This document shows positions 51,492 to 60,944 of a stretch of 64,000 bases of DNA, in pieces. Each line of letters starts with the position of its first letter. Within the stretch, counting starts at the first letter, position 1. The DNA is from Streptomyces sp. NBC_00271 (GTDB lineage Bacteria > Actinomycetota > Actinomycetes > Streptomycetales > Streptomycetaceae). The stretch spans positions 7,936,001 through 8,000,000 of the forward strand of contig NZ_CP108070.1 in NCBI RefSeq assembly GCF_036178845.1, given 5' to 3'. The position numbers and the translations under genes were made by a program. The notes under the pieces are model-generated. The model did not search any database, was not told the DNA's origin, and saw nothing but the letters and a program-made list of their open reading frames with translations.

Positions 51492-52678
51492 ACGAGAGCC
51501 TCCGCCCGCACCGGCAGCCGCGCCTCGACCAGGAAGCCACCACCGCGTGCCGGCCCGGTGCGCAGGGTGCCGCCGACCGTGGCGGCCCGCTCGCGCATGC
51601 CGAGCAGACCGTGCCCGGCGGTCGGGGACGCGGGCCCCGGCCCGTTGTCGCGCACACGGATCGCCAAGTCGTCCTCCGCGTAACGAAGTTCGACATCGAC
51701 GGCGGCACCCGGAGCATGCCGGCGGGCATTGGTGAGGGCCTCCTGCACGATCCGGTACGCGGTGACCTCGATGCCCGGGTCGAGCGGGGCGACCGGCCCG
51801 CTGACGATCAGCCGCGTACGGGAGCCGGAGGCGTCCCGGGACTCGTCGACGAGCTCCAGGAGCTGGCGCAGCCCCGGCTGCGGACGCCGGTTGACCCCCG
51901 TGTCGGCGTCCTCCCGCAGCACCCCCAGCAGGCGCCGCATCTCCGTCAGCGCGGTCCGCGCGGTGTCCCCGATGGCGAGCAGCCGGGTGGCGCCGTCGGC
52001 CGGGAGCCCTGCCGTGGTCAGCCGGGCCGTCTCGGCCTGCACGGCGATCATCGAGATGTGGTGCGCGACCACGTCGTGCAACTCTCTTGCGATGCGCGCC
52101 CGTTCACCCCGCGCGGCGTGGGCGAGGAGCGTGTCCGCGAAGGCCCGCTCCGTCGCGCTGTGGGCCAGCGCGGCGCTGCGGACGTGATGCGTGATGCCCG
52201 TCGCGGCCGCCGCCGAGGCGAGCGTGGCCACCAGCACGGCCATCACCCGGGTGGTGAGGTCGTCCTGACTGACGAGTGCCAGCACGACGTACGGCACGAC
52301 GAGTATTCCGCTGAGCCGGGGCGCCCCCGCCCGTCCCAGCCAGTACACCGAGGCCAGCTGGGCCGCCACCCCCGCCAGCGTGAGGGTGCGGAACGGCGCC
52401 AGCGCCAGCACGCCCGCCGAGGTCACGGCCACGGCGGCCCCGGCCCGCGCCGGCAGGACCCGGTCGGTGCCGAGCACGAAGGTGAGCGGAAGGGTGGTGC
52501 AGACCCCGAGCAGCAGGGCGAGCGACAGGTTCTCGCGCAGGCCCCCGAGTCGGATCAGGACCTCGGCGCAGGCGAGGAGCGCGAGGGCAACCGGGTAGGT
52601 CACGGAGGCGGGGAAGTGCCGCAGCAACTTCCGCACCCCCGCGATTCCTTCGCCGTGTCGCGCCGTGTCCTCGCCCAT
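51488..52678 (-). CDS. sensor histidine kinase, NarL type (module 1)
   Basis: A 396-aa kinase. Five to six N-terminal membrane segments are followed by the HisKA_3 dimerisation motif with phospho-His (RIARELHDVVAHHISM) and a HATPase domain (VRDNGPGP, GHGLLGMRERAATVGG). ATG 52678 is chosen; the frame stays open to 52735. It has little extracellular sequence, as in intramembrane-sensing kinases paired with ABC transporters. Confidence 0.92.
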   Translation of the reverse strand: MGEDTARHGEGIAGVRKLLRHFPASVTYPVALALLACAEVLIRLGGLRENLSLALLLGVCTTLPLTFVLGTDRVLPARAGAAVAVTSAGVLALAPFRTLTLAGVAAQLASVYWLGRAGAPRLSGILVVPYVVLALVSQDDLTTRVMAVLVATLASAAAATGITHHVRSAALAHSATERAFADTLLAHAARGERARIARELHDVVAHHISMIAVQAETARLTTAGLPADGATRLLAIGDTARTALTEMRRLLGVLREDADTGVNRRPQPGLRQLLELVDESRDASGSRTRLIVSGPVAPLDPGIEVTAYRIVQEALTNARRHAPGAAVDVELRYAEDDLAIRVRDNGPGPASPTAGHGLLGMRERAATVGGTLRTGPARGGGFLVEARLPVRAEALV

Positions 52679-52836
52679 GCCGCCATTGTGCCGTCGGACG
52701 CGCCGCGGCGCGTCACCCTGGGGTTTGTCCCTCACGCGGGGGACCCGGCCGACGATCCGTCCCTCGTGACAGGGGTGCCGAAGACGGCTCCGTGGCGGGA
52801 CGACGTCGAGGCCCGCCCGTCCCTAATCTCGCTGGC

Positions 52837-53781
52837 ATGAGCGATGCAACGATCGAAGTCCAGGACCTGCGCAAGCGGTTCGGGCGGACCGTCGCGGTCG
52901 ACGGACTCACCTTCACCGTCCGGCCGGGACAGGTCACCGGTTTCGTGGGTCCGAACGGGGCGGGCAAGTCCACCACCATGCGGGCCGTGCTCGGACTGGA
53001 CACTCCCGACGAGGGGCGCGCGCTCATCGGCGGCCGTCCCTACCACGCCCTGCGGTCACCGCTGTTGGAGGTCGGCGCGCTCCTCGACGCGGCCGCCCTG
53101 CACCCCAGCCGGCGCGGACGCGACCATCTGCGCTGGCTGGCGCACTCGCACGGGCTGTCCCTGCGCCGGGTCGACGAGGTGCTCGAACAGGTGGGCATGG
53201 ACCAGGCCGCCCGCCGCCGCGCGGGCGGCTACTCACTCGGTATGCGCCAACGCCTGGGCATAGCGGCCGCGTTGCTCGGAGACCCTCCGGTGCTCCTGCT
53301 CGACGAACCGGTCAACGGCCTTGATCCCGAGGGCATCCAGTGGATCCGCGGCCTGCTGCGCCGACTGGCCGGGGAGGGCCGCGCCGTCCTGGTCTCCAGC
53401 CACCTCATGAGCGAGCTGGAGGACACCGCTCACCACCTGCTGGTCGTCGGCCGCGGCCGCCTCATCGCGGACACCTCCGTCGCCACCCTGCTCGCCGCCG
53501 CGTCCGGCGACCGCGTGGCCCTGCGCACGGGCGCCCGCACGGAGGCGATGGAGCTGCTCACCCGGGAGGGCGGCACGGTCGCGGTCACCAGCGCCGACAC
53601 CCTCACGGTCACCGGTCTGCCCGCGGAGCGGATCGTCGCGCTGCTCGCCGCGGCCGGCGTCCCCTTCGCCGAGGTCGGCGCGCACCGGGCCTCGTTGGAG
53701 GAGGCGTACATGGAGCTCACCAGGGACGCGGCGGAGTTCACGTCGACTCCGAACCTGACGGACGGCGAGGTGACCCGATGA
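52837..53781 (+). CDS. ABC transporter ATPase (module 1)
   Basis: A 314-aa ATPase of the ABC-2/DrrA type. Walker A is GPNGAGKST, the signature YSLGMRQRLGIAAALL, Walker B VLLLDEPVNGLDPEG and the switch His is in LVSSHLMSE. A C-terminal regulatory extension follows residue 230. It overlaps the next permease by ATGA. It is strongly similar in sequence to the ATPase at 57624. Confidence 0.95.
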   Translation: MSDATIEVQDLRKRFGRTVAVDGLTFTVRPGQVTGFVGPNGAGKSTTMRAVLGLDTPDEGRALIGGRPYHALRSPLLEVGALLDAAALHPSRRGRDHLRWLAHSHGLSLRRVDEVLEQVGMDQAARRRAGGYSLGMRQRLGIAAALLGDPPVLLLDEPVNGLDPEGIQWIRGLLRRLAGEGRAVLVSSHLMSELEDTAHHLLVVGRGRLIADTSVATLLAAASGDRVALRTGARTEAMELLTREGGTVAVTSADTLTVTGLPAERIVALLAAAGVPFAEVGAHRASLEEAYMELTRDAAEFTSTPNLTDGEVTR

Positions 53782-55328
53782 CCTCGACCTTCACTCCCTA
53801 CCGTTCCCCGCTCAAGCCCGCCCGCGAGGGATTCGCGCGCCTGTTGCGCGCGGAATGGAGCAAGTTCTGGACGGTACGCGTGTGGGTGCTGGCGCTCGTC
53901 GTGGCGGCCGCGGTCACGGTCGCCATCTCCCAGCTCGCCGCGAGCGGCTCCGTCGACGATTCCAACGAGCACCCGCTCACCGTCGGGCCCGACGGCACCC
54001 GCGTCAACGACAGCTTCCACTACGTCCACCAGTCCCTCCCGGCGGACGGCGGCGTGACGGTCCGCGTGTCCGACCTGAAGGGCGGCGGCGGCCGGGACCC
54101 GGAGCCGTGGGCGAAGGCCGGCGTGCTGGTCAAGGCGAGCACGAAGGCCGGCAGCCCGTACGCGGCCCTGATGCTCACCCCCGACCACGGCGTCCGCCTC
54201 CAGTGGAACTTCACGCACGACAAGGCGGGCAGTGCCGCCTCCGGCACGGCCCCGCACTGGCTGCGCATGACCCGCTCGGGCACCCGCCTTACCGGATACG
54301 AGTCCTCCGACGGCGCCCACTGGACGAAGGTCGGTTCGGTCACCCTGCCGGAGCTGCCGAACACGGCACAGGCGGGCCTGTTCGTCGCCACACCGCTGCA
54401 CAACAATCTGCGCCGCTCGTTCGGCGGCACGTCGGTGACGGCCGGTAGCGCGACCGCCGGGGCGACCTTCGACCACCTGGCCCTGAGCGGCGCCACCGCG
54501 ACCGGCTCGGCCGCCTGGACGAGCACGGACGTGGGCGCCCCCGATCCGAACGACCCGAACACACCGCAATCCGGCCCCGCCCGCCCCGAGCCGGGCACCA
54601 CCACCGTCTCCGCGACCGGTGTCTACACGCTCACCGGTCAGGGCGACATCGCCCCCGACGAGACCGGCGGCGACATGGTCCAGATGAGCTTCCAGGGCGT
54701 CTTCGTGGCCGTCCTCTTCATGGTCGCCCTGGGGGCCCTGTTCATCACGACGGAGTACAAGCGCGGCATGATCCGTACGACGTTCATGGCGACCCCGCGC
54801 CGGGTTCGGGTCCTCACCGCGAAGGCCCTGGTGATCGGAGGCGTCACCTTCGCCATCAGCTTGCCGGCCACGGCGATCGCCTTCCTCCTGGCCCAAAGCA
54901 CGATGCGTTCCCACGGCTTCGCGCCACCCGCCTACCCCGACCTGTCACTCCTCGATTCACCCGCCCTGCGCGCGGTGGTGGGCAGTGCGGCACTGCTGTC
55001 CCTGGTGGCGGTCCTCGCCCTCGCCCTGGGAGCGATACTCCGCAACAGCGCTGGCGTGATCACGGCCGTCGTGGTCCTCGTGATCCTGCCGCAGATCCTC
55101 GCCTTCGCCCTCCCGCTCCCGGTGGGGCACTGGCTGCTGCGCGCGACCCCGGCGGCCGCCTTCGCGGTCCAGCAGGGCAAGACGTACTACCCCCAGGTGC
55201 AGCACAACTGCCTCCCGGAGAGCGGCTGTTACCCCATGGCCCCGTGGAGCGGCTTCGCCGTGCTGTGTGCGTACGCGGCCGTGGCGCTCGCCCTCGCGGC
55301 CTGGCGCCTGCGCAGGAGGGACGTATGA
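53778..55328 (+). CDS. ABC-2 permease with large extracytoplasmic beta-sandwich insert
   Basis: A 516-aa permease. One membrane helix near residue 35 is followed by about 260 mostly soluble residues (60-320), then five further helices. The insert resembles DUF1349/concanavalin-like lectin domains (DPEPWAKAGVLVKAS, WLRMTRSGTRLTGYESSDG, HWTKVG). Being bounded by helices 1 and 2, it should lie outside the membrane. The C-terminal helices and TTEYKRGMIRTTFMATPRR are typical of ABC-2 permeases. It overlaps the genes on both sides by ATGA. Confidence 0.85.
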   Translation: MTSTFTPYRSPLKPAREGFARLLRAEWSKFWTVRVWVLALVVAAAVTVAISQLAASGSVDDSNEHPLTVGPDGTRVNDSFHYVHQSLPADGGVTVRVSDLKGGGGRDPEPWAKAGVLVKASTKAGSPYAALMLTPDHGVRLQWNFTHDKAGSAASGTAPHWLRMTRSGTRLTGYESSDGAHWTKVGSVTLPELPNTAQAGLFVATPLHNNLRRSFGGTSVTAGSATAGATFDHLALSGATATGSAAWTSTDVGAPDPNDPNTPQSGPARPEPGTTTVSATGVYTLTGQGDIAPDETGGDMVQMSFQGVFVAVLFMVALGALFITTEYKRGMIRTTFMATPRRVRVLTAKALVIGGVTFAISLPATAIAFLLAQSTMRSHGFAPPAYPDLSLLDSPALRAVVGSAALLSLVAVLALALGAILRNSAGVITAVVVLVILPQILAFALPLPVGHWLLRATPAAAFAVQQGKTYYPQVQHNCLPESGCYPMAPWSGFAVLCAYAAVALALAAWRLRRRDV

Positions 55329-56257
55329 GGCGCGCGAGGCCGGCGCTCCGCGCCCACCCCGCAGAACCCGCACCCCACACCGCAGGACCCCCACCCCACC
55401 CCACGGGGCCCTCACCCCACCCCACAGGACCCGCACCCCGAGCCCGCCCTCCACTCCGCACACAGCGCGCGCTTCGCGCACTCCACGCCGAGTGGACCAA
55501 ACTCCGCACGCTGCCCAGCAGCTGGCTGCTGCTGGCCGCGACGGTGGTCCTGACCTTCGCGGTGGGCACGGCCGCGGTGTCCTCGGTCAGCACCCGGGAG
55601 TGCGCGAGCGCCGCGGCCTGCCACGAGGACACGGTGAAGCTCGCCCTGACGGGTGTGTGGCTCGGTCAGGCGACCGTCCTCGTCCTGGGCGCCCTGTCGA
55701 TGGGAGCGGAGTACGGCACGGGCACGGTACGGACGACGCTGACGGCGATCCCGCGCCGGGCGACGGTCCTGGCGTCGAAGGCGGCGGTGCTGGCCGCGGC
55801 GACGGGCATCGCGGCCGGTACGGCGATCCTCGCCTCCCTCGCCACGGCCCGTTGGATCCTCCCGGCCAACGGCTTCACCCCCGAGGCGGGCTATCCCCTC
55901 CTCTCCCTCACCGACACCCCCACCCTCCGGGCCGCCGTCGGCTCCACCCTCTGCCTGATCCTCATAGCCTTCCTGGGCCTGGGGCTGGCGGTCCTGCTCC
56001 GGGACAGCGCGGCGGCGATCACCACGGGCCTGGGAGTCCTCTACGTGGTCCCGCTCCTGTCGGACCTCCTGGGCTCACCCACCTGGAAGGACCGCCTCGA
56101 ACGCTGGGCGCCCATACCGGCGGGTCTCGCCATCCGCGCGACGAAGGACCTCGCCCGCCTGCCGATCGGCCCCTGGCCGGGGCTGGGGGTGCTGGCGGCA
56201 TACGCGCTGGGGATGCTGCTGGTGGGCGGCGCGATATTCACACGCCGGGACGCGTAG
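55325..56257 (+). CDS. ABC-2 permease with Pro-rich N-terminus (module 1)
   Basis: A 310-aa six-helix permease. The first 50 residues are Pro/Arg/His-rich (APHTAGPPPHPTGPSPHPTG), written by a nucleotide repeat at 55371-55440. Then ALHAEWTKLRTLPSSWLLL starts the membrane part. MGAEYGTGTVRTTLTAIPRR is the conserved ABC-2 loop. It overlaps the preceding permease by ATGA. Together the two permeases and the ATPase may form a heterodimeric exporter. Confidence 0.87.
   Translation: MRRARPALRAHPAEPAPHTAGPPPHPTGPSPHPTGPAPRARPPLRTQRALRALHAEWTKLRTLPSSWLLLAATVVLTFAVGTAAVSSVSTRECASAAACHEDTVKLALTGVWLGQATVLVLGALSMGAEYGTGTVRTTLTAIPRRATVLASKAAVLAAATGIAAGTAILASLATARWILPANGFTPEAGYPLLSLTDTPTLRAAVGSTLCLILIAFLGLGLAVLLRDSAAAITTGLGVLYVVPLLSDLLGSPTWKDRLERWAPIPAGLAIRATKDLARLPIGPWPGLGVLAAYALGMLLVGGAIFTRRDA
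55371..55440 (+). repeat. short tandem repeat in the permease N-terminus
   Basis: Imperfect units of about 21 bp (CACCCCACCCCACAGGACCC and variants with ACGGGGCCCT) are repeated three to four times, encoding (Pro-His-Pro-Thr-Gly-Pro) runs. Confidence 0.7.
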
Positions 56258-56307
56258 CCGGGAAATCCGTGGCCCACAGGACGCCTTCATGCCTAACCTC
56301 GATGCTC

Positions 56308-56670
56308 ATGAGCACCCTGCAGACGATCCATGACGTACCCGTGATGATGTGCGCCGCCGAGGGCGAGGTCATCGGAGGCGAGGGCGACGTCCTGGATCTC
56401 ATCGGCAACGCCTCCTACCAGGGCGCCCAGTGGGTGGTCATTCCCGTCGAGCGGTTCGACGAGGCGTTCTTTCAGCTGCGTACCCGCGTGGCCGGCGGCA
56501 TCGTCCAGAAGTTCGCCAACTACCGGATGGCACTCGTCGTCCTCGGCGACATCTCCCGTCACACGGAGGCCAGTTCGGCGCTGCGGGACTTCGTCCGTGA
56601 GTGCAACCGGGGGCGGCAGACCTGGTTCCTCACCGATGTCGAGGAACTGCGGGAACGCCTGAAGGGCTGA
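56308..56670 (+). CDS. DUF4180 family protein
   Basis: A 120-aa protein matching the DUF4180 family: VIGGEGDVLDLIGNA, WVVIPVERFDEAFF, LRTRVAGGIVQKFANYRM and RQTWFLTDVEELRERL. The function is unknown. ATG 56308 or ATG 56302 may be the start. It lies 50 bp after the ABC operon and may be co-transcribed. Confidence 0.85.
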   Translation: MSTLQTIHDVPVMMCAAEGEVIGGEGDVLDLIGNASYQGAQWVVIPVERFDEAFFQLRTRVAGGIVQKFANYRMALVVLGDISRHTEASSALRDFVRECNRGRQTWFLTDVEELRERLKG

Positions 56671-56749
56671 CGGCTGAAGGGTCAGTGGCTGGGGGCACTG
56701 GCTGAAGGGCTGGGCGTGTTTTGGGCCGTGGCGTTGTCGGCATGCGAGC

Positions 56750-57409
56750 TCATGACCGCTCCGGCTTTCGGGCGAGGAACGTGGCGACCGTCCTCTTGGC
56801 CCCCTCGCCGGGCTCCTGCACCAGTCGCGCGGTGACGACGAGCCCGGCCTGCTCCAACAGCTCGGCGACCCGGTCCGGCGGCAACAGGTAGGACTCGAAG
56901 GACACCGGATGGCCGCCGTACGCCTGCGTCGGACACAGACGTTCTCCGGCTCCCACATAACCGGCGATCATCAGACGGCCGCCGGGCGCGAGCGTGCGAC
57001 GGAATTCGGCGAACACGACGGGCAACAACTCCGGTGGCGTGTGGTGGACGGAGTAGTAGGCGAGGATGCCGCCGAGCTCGTCGTCATCGAGGGGCAGCTC
57101 GGTCATCGACCCGACGGTGAAACGCAGACCCGGGTGGGCCCGACGGGCCAGCTCGACCATCGCGGGCGAGAGGTCGATGCCGAAGGCGGACACCCCCAGG
57201 TCGGCGAGATGAGCCGTCACCAGGCCGGGCCCGCACCCCAGGTCCGCGAGGGCGCCGACGTCGGCCGTCCGCACCATCTCGGCGAACGCGACGAGCATCG
57301 CGCGCGACAGCGGATCCAGCTGCGCCGGGGTCTTGACCTGTTCGGCGTAGTCGGCGGCGACCCTGTCGTACGACTCCCGGACGGCGGCTAGGTAGGCGAG
57401 ATCAGTCAC
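56750..57409 (-). CDS. SAM-dependent class I methyltransferase
   Basis: A 219-aa methyltransferase from GTG 57409. The SAM motif is LADLGCGPGLVTAHL (about residue 55), followed by FGIDLSPAMVELAR and FRRTLAPGGRLMIAGY. The substrate is unknown. The frame is open upstream to 57484, but YLAAVRESYDRVAADYAE is the usual N-terminal helix, so the shorter start fits. It is divergent from the second ABC module. Confidence 0.88.
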   Translation of the reverse strand: MTDLAYLAAVRESYDRVAADYAEQVKTPAQLDPLSRAMLVAFAEMVRTADVGALADLGCGPGLVTAHLADLGVSAFGIDLSPAMVELARRAHPGLRFTVGSMTELPLDDDELGGILAYYSVHHTPPELLPVVFAEFRRTLAPGGRLMIAGYVGAGERLCPTQAYGGHPVSFESYLLPPDRVAELLEQAGLVVTARLVQEPGEGAKRTVATFLARKPERS

Positions 57410-57623
57410 GCGGGCGACTGTAGGGGAGGGCCCTCGACCTCCGTAACCACCAGCGCGTATGCGGGAGGTGACGTCATCCCCCACGCAGGGCCCCGTCGTA
57501 CCTCGGTACTACGGGCCGCACCTCATTGAGCTCCCGGGTACCACGGATCCCGGTCCGCGGGCCCCTAGCGTGGCGAGTGAGCAGTCTGGCGGGGTCAGGC
57601 CCCCCGAGCGTGAGGAAAGAGCG

Positions 57624-58559
57624 ATGATCGAGGCACATCAGCTGACGAAGCGGTACGGGGAGAAGACGGCGGTCGACCGGCTCGACTTCGTCGTCAGGCC
57701 CGGCACGGTCACCGGCTTCCTGGGCCCGAACGGCGCGGGCAAGTCCACCACCATGCGCATGATCGTCGGACTGGACGCGCCGTCCGACGGCAGCGTGACG
57801 GTCAACGGCAAGCACTACGCCGCGCACACCGCGCCGCTCCAGGAGGTCGGCGCGCTGCTGGAGGCCAAGTCGATCCACCCCGGCCGCTCCGCGTTCGACC
57901 ACCTGATGGCGCAGGCCTACACCCACGGCATTCCGCGCCGCCGGGTGGCGGAGGTCATCGAGCTGACCGGTCTGCAGTCCGTGGCCAAGAAGCGCGCGGG
58001 CGCCTTCTCCCTCGGCATGGGCCAGCGGCTGGGTATCGCCGCCGCGCTCCTCGGCGACCCGGCCACCATCATGCTCGACGAGCCGGTCAACGGACTGGAC
58101 CCCGAGGGCGTGCTGTGGATCCGCAACCTGCTGACCGGACTCGCGGCGGACGGCCGTACGGTCTTCGTCTCCTCGCACCTGATGAGCGAGATGGCGCTGG
58201 TGGCCGACCACCTGATCGTCGTCGGCCGCGGTCGCCTGCTCGCCGACACCACGGTGCAGGAGCTGGTTCAGCAGGCCGGCGGCGACACCGTGACCGTGGC
58301 CTCCGACCAATCGGCCCGCCTGCGCGAGGTGCTGGCCGGCCCCGGCGTCGAGATCACCGGCGCGGTCGGCTCCGAGGAGCTGCACGTGACGGGCCTGTCC
58401 GCACGGGCCATCGGTCTCAAGGCCGCCGAGCACGGCATCCCCCTGTTCGAGCTCAGCTCCCGGACCGTCTCGCTGGAACAGGCCTTCATGGACCTGACCC
58501 GTGACGCCGTCGAGTACCACGCCACCGCCACCGTCGAGGCCCCCGGGAGGGCGGCATGA
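57624..58559 (+). CDS. ABC transporter ATPase (module 2)
   Basis: A 311-aa ATPase with Walker A GPNGAGKST, signature FSLGMGQRLGIAAALL, Walker B IMLDEPVNGLDPEG and switch His in VSSHLMSE. It is nearly collinear with the module 1 ATPase along its length, including the EVGALL segment. ATG 57624 follows GAGGAAAG. It overlaps the permease by ATGA. Confidence 0.95.
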   Translation: MIEAHQLTKRYGEKTAVDRLDFVVRPGTVTGFLGPNGAGKSTTMRMIVGLDAPSDGSVTVNGKHYAAHTAPLQEVGALLEAKSIHPGRSAFDHLMAQAYTHGIPRRRVAEVIELTGLQSVAKKRAGAFSLGMGQRLGIAAALLGDPATIMLDEPVNGLDPEGVLWIRNLLTGLAADGRTVFVSSHLMSEMALVADHLIVVGRGRLLADTTVQELVQQAGGDTVTVASDQSARLREVLAGPGVEITGAVGSEELHVTGLSARAIGLKAAEHGIPLFELSSRTVSLEQAFMDLTRDAVEYHATATVEAPGRAA

Positions 58560-59404
58560 GCACCATCACCGTCACCGACAGCTCCGCGCCCGCACCGGCG
58601 CGGACCGCACGTCCCGAGTACAAGGTCACCGGTCGGCGCGTGCTGCGCTCGGAGTGGGCCAAGCTGTGGTCCCTGCGCTCCACCTGGATCACCCTCGGTC
58701 TGGGCCTGTTGTTCCTGGTCGCGTTCGGCGTGATCGCCGCCGCGCACTACAAGTCCCAGATCAACTCCGGTGGGCGGCTGCGCCCGGACGACGCCACGGC
58801 CACCGCGCTCAGCCTCTCCGTGTTCGGCACGAACTTCGCCCAGCTGGCGCTCGGCGTCCTGGGCGTGCTGGTCACCGCCGGCGAGTACTCCACCGGCATG
58901 ATCCGCTCCACGCTGGCCGCCGTCCCGCGCCGCCTGCCGGTGCTGTGGTCCAAGTCGGCGGTGTTCGGCCTGGTCGCCCTCGCCGTCTCCACCATCGGCG
59001 TCTTCGTCGCGTTCATGATCACCAGCGGGATCGTCTCCGGCACCCCGGCGGCCCTCACGATCTCCCACTCCGGTGTCGTGCGCAGCCTGCTGGGCGCGGG
59101 TCTCTACCTGGGCCTGGTCGGCGTGATCGGCACCGCCCTGGGCGCCCTGCTGCGCTCGGTCGCCGGCGGCATATCGGTCCTGGTCGCCTCGCTGATGCTG
59201 ATCCCCGGCCTGATCTCGCTGCTGCCCACCTCGTGGCAGGACAACATCAGCCCGTACCTGCCCAGCAACGCGGGTGAGTCGATGTTCGCGCTCACCCACG
59301 ACTCGACGACCCTCGCGCCCACGGCCGGGCTCCTGGTCTTCCTCGGCTGGACCGTGCTCGCCCTGGCGGGCGCCGCCTACCGCCTCCTGCGCACCGACGC
59401 CTGA
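58556..59404 (+). CDS. ABC-2 permease (module 2)
   Basis: A 282-aa six-helix permease. LRSEWAKLWSLRSTWITLG precedes helix 1, and TAGEYSTGMIRSTLAAVPRR is the conserved ABC-2 loop. It lacks the large insert seen in module 1. Its last codons and stop merge into a 7-bp tandem repeat. Confidence 0.92.
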   Translation: MSTITVTDSSAPAPARTARPEYKVTGRRVLRSEWAKLWSLRSTWITLGLGLLFLVAFGVIAAAHYKSQINSGGRLRPDDATATALSLSVFGTNFAQLALGVLGVLVTAGEYSTGMIRSTLAAVPRRLPVLWSKSAVFGLVALAVSTIGVFVAFMITSGIVSGTPAALTISHSGVVRSLLGAGLYLGLVGVIGTALGALLRSVAGGISVLVASLMLIPGLISLLPTSWQDNISPYLPSNAGESMFALTHDSTTLAPTAGLLVFLGWTVLALAGAAYRLLRTDA

Positions 59405-59460
59405 CGCCTGACGCCTGACGCCTGACGCCTGACATCTGACGTCTGACGTCTGACGTCTGA
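59395..59460 (+). repeat. heptamer tandem repeat at the permease stop codon
   Basis: About nine 7-bp units start with a degenerate CGACGCC. Four TGACGCC, one TGACATC and three TGACGTC follow, ending TGA at 59460. The permease stop codon is the first TGA. The remaining gap to the kinase start at 59550 shows nothing else. Confidence 0.9.
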
Positions 59461-59549
59461 GGGAGAGACACCCCAAGAGACACGCGGACGGGGAGGCGGA
59501 CGGACACACAATGGACAGGTGACACCCATGAACGCGGACCAGTGACCCC

Positions 59550-60944
59550 ATGAGCATCGACGACACCGCCCACCCGGGGGCACCCTCCGACCTGCCCCTG
59601 GCGGAGGCGGAGCTCCCCTGGAACCACCCCCTGGCCCGCGGACTGTCCCGGCTCGGCCGACGTCTCAAGCAGGGCGACCGGAACCATCCGTGGGTCCTGG
59701 ACACGGGTGTGATCGTGGTCGTGGCGCTGATGTTCTGCGTGCCGGACCTGGTGCACGACGACGACGGCCGACGACACGCCTTCGACACCCAGGTCACCCA
59801 CCTCCCCTGGCCGGTGACCGTCGCGCTGCAGGCCGGACTGGTCCTGCCGCTGCTGTGGCGGCGGCGAAGGCCGTCACTCGCCTTCGCCGTGATCGCCGCG
59901 GTGCTCTTCCTGCAGGTGGCGCTGGGAGTCTGGCTGCGCGCCGACGTCGCCCTGCTGATCGCCCTCTACAGCCTGGTGCTGCACGGACAGCTCCGGCGGC
60001 TGCCCGTCGCCTGCGCGGTCACCGCGGCCGCCCTCGGCCTGGTCGCCCTGCGGCTGCCGTCCGCCGTGTCCGTCCTGGACGCGCTGTTCTTCCTGTTCAG
60101 CACGATCACCGCGGCGGTCGCGCTCGGTCTGGCCGTACGGATCCGGCGCGCCCAGCTCGCCGTCCTGCGCGACCGTGCGACCCGCCTGGAGATCGAACGC
60201 GACCAGCGCAGCAAGCTCGCCGCCGCCGCCGAACGCACCCGGGTGGCCCGCGAGATGCACGACATCGTCGGCCACAACCTCTCCGTCATCATCACGCTCG
60301 CCGACGGTGGCGCGTACGCGACCGACATCGCACCGGAACGCGGCAAGCAGGCCCTGCTGCTCATCGGTGACACCGGGCGTCAGGCGCTGGGCGAACTGCG
60401 CCGCATGCTCGGCGTGCTGCGCGAGCAGACCCAGACCCCCGCCGCGCCCCAGCTCAGCCCCCAGCCGGGCATCGCGGACATCGACGCCCTGTGCGCCCGG
60501 ATCCGCGCCGCCGGTCCCCAGGTCGTCTATCGCACGGGCGGCGAGCTGGACACCCTGGACCGCGGGGTCCAGCTGACGGTGTACCGCATAGTGCAGGAAG
60601 CACTCACCAACGCCCTCAAGCACGCGGGCCACGACACCCGCGTCGAGCTCGCGGTCGGTGTCAAGGACACGCGGCTGCACATCGACGTCCACGACACCGG
60701 CCGGGGTGGCGGTACGGTCCGTCCGGGGCCGCCACAGGTGGAAGGACACGGACTCGCCGGTATGAGAGAACGCGCAGCCCTCTACGGCGGGACCGTCAGC
60801 GCGGGACCCGCCCCCGGCGGAGGATGGACGGTGCGGGCCACCCTCGACCTCACCCCCCTGGCCGAGACCCTGGCCGAGACCCCGGCCGAGACCCCGGCCG
60901 AGACCGATGTCACCCCGCCGGCCGCCACAGGAGGTGCGGTGTGA
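59550..60944 (+). CDS. sensor histidine kinase, NarL type (module 2)
   Basis: A 464-aa kinase with about five membrane helices (residues 50-195), a coiled-coil linker and the HisKA_3 motif [16 protein letters not shown]. The HATPase domain contains VHDTGRGGG and [16 protein letters not shown]. The C-terminus carries a 12-bp repeat encoding [12 protein letters not shown]. It overlaps the response regulator by GTGA. It follows the module 2 transporter, suggesting autoregulation of the ABC system. Confidence 0.93.
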   Translation: MSIDDTAHPGAPSDLPLAEAELPWNHPLARGLSRLGRRLKQGDRNHPWVLDTGVIVVVALMFCVPDLVHDDDGRRHAFDTQVTHLPWPVTVALQAGLVLPLLWRRRRPSLAFAVIAAVLFLQVALGVWLRADVALLIALYSLVLHGQLRRLPVACAVTAAALGLVALRLPSAVSVLDALFFLFSTITAAVALGLAVRIRRAQLAVLRDRATRLEIERDQRSKLAAAAERTRVAREMHDIVGHNLSVIITLADGGAYATDIAPERGKQALLLIGDTGRQALGELRRMLGVLREQTQTPAAPQLSPQPGIADIDALCARIRAAGPQVVYRTGGELDTLDRGVQLTVYRIVQEALTNALKHAGHDTRVELAVGVKDTRLHIDVHDTGRGGGTVRPGPPQVEGHGLAGMRERAALYGGTVSAGPAPGGGWTVRATLDLTPLAETLAETPAETPAETDVTPPAATGGAV

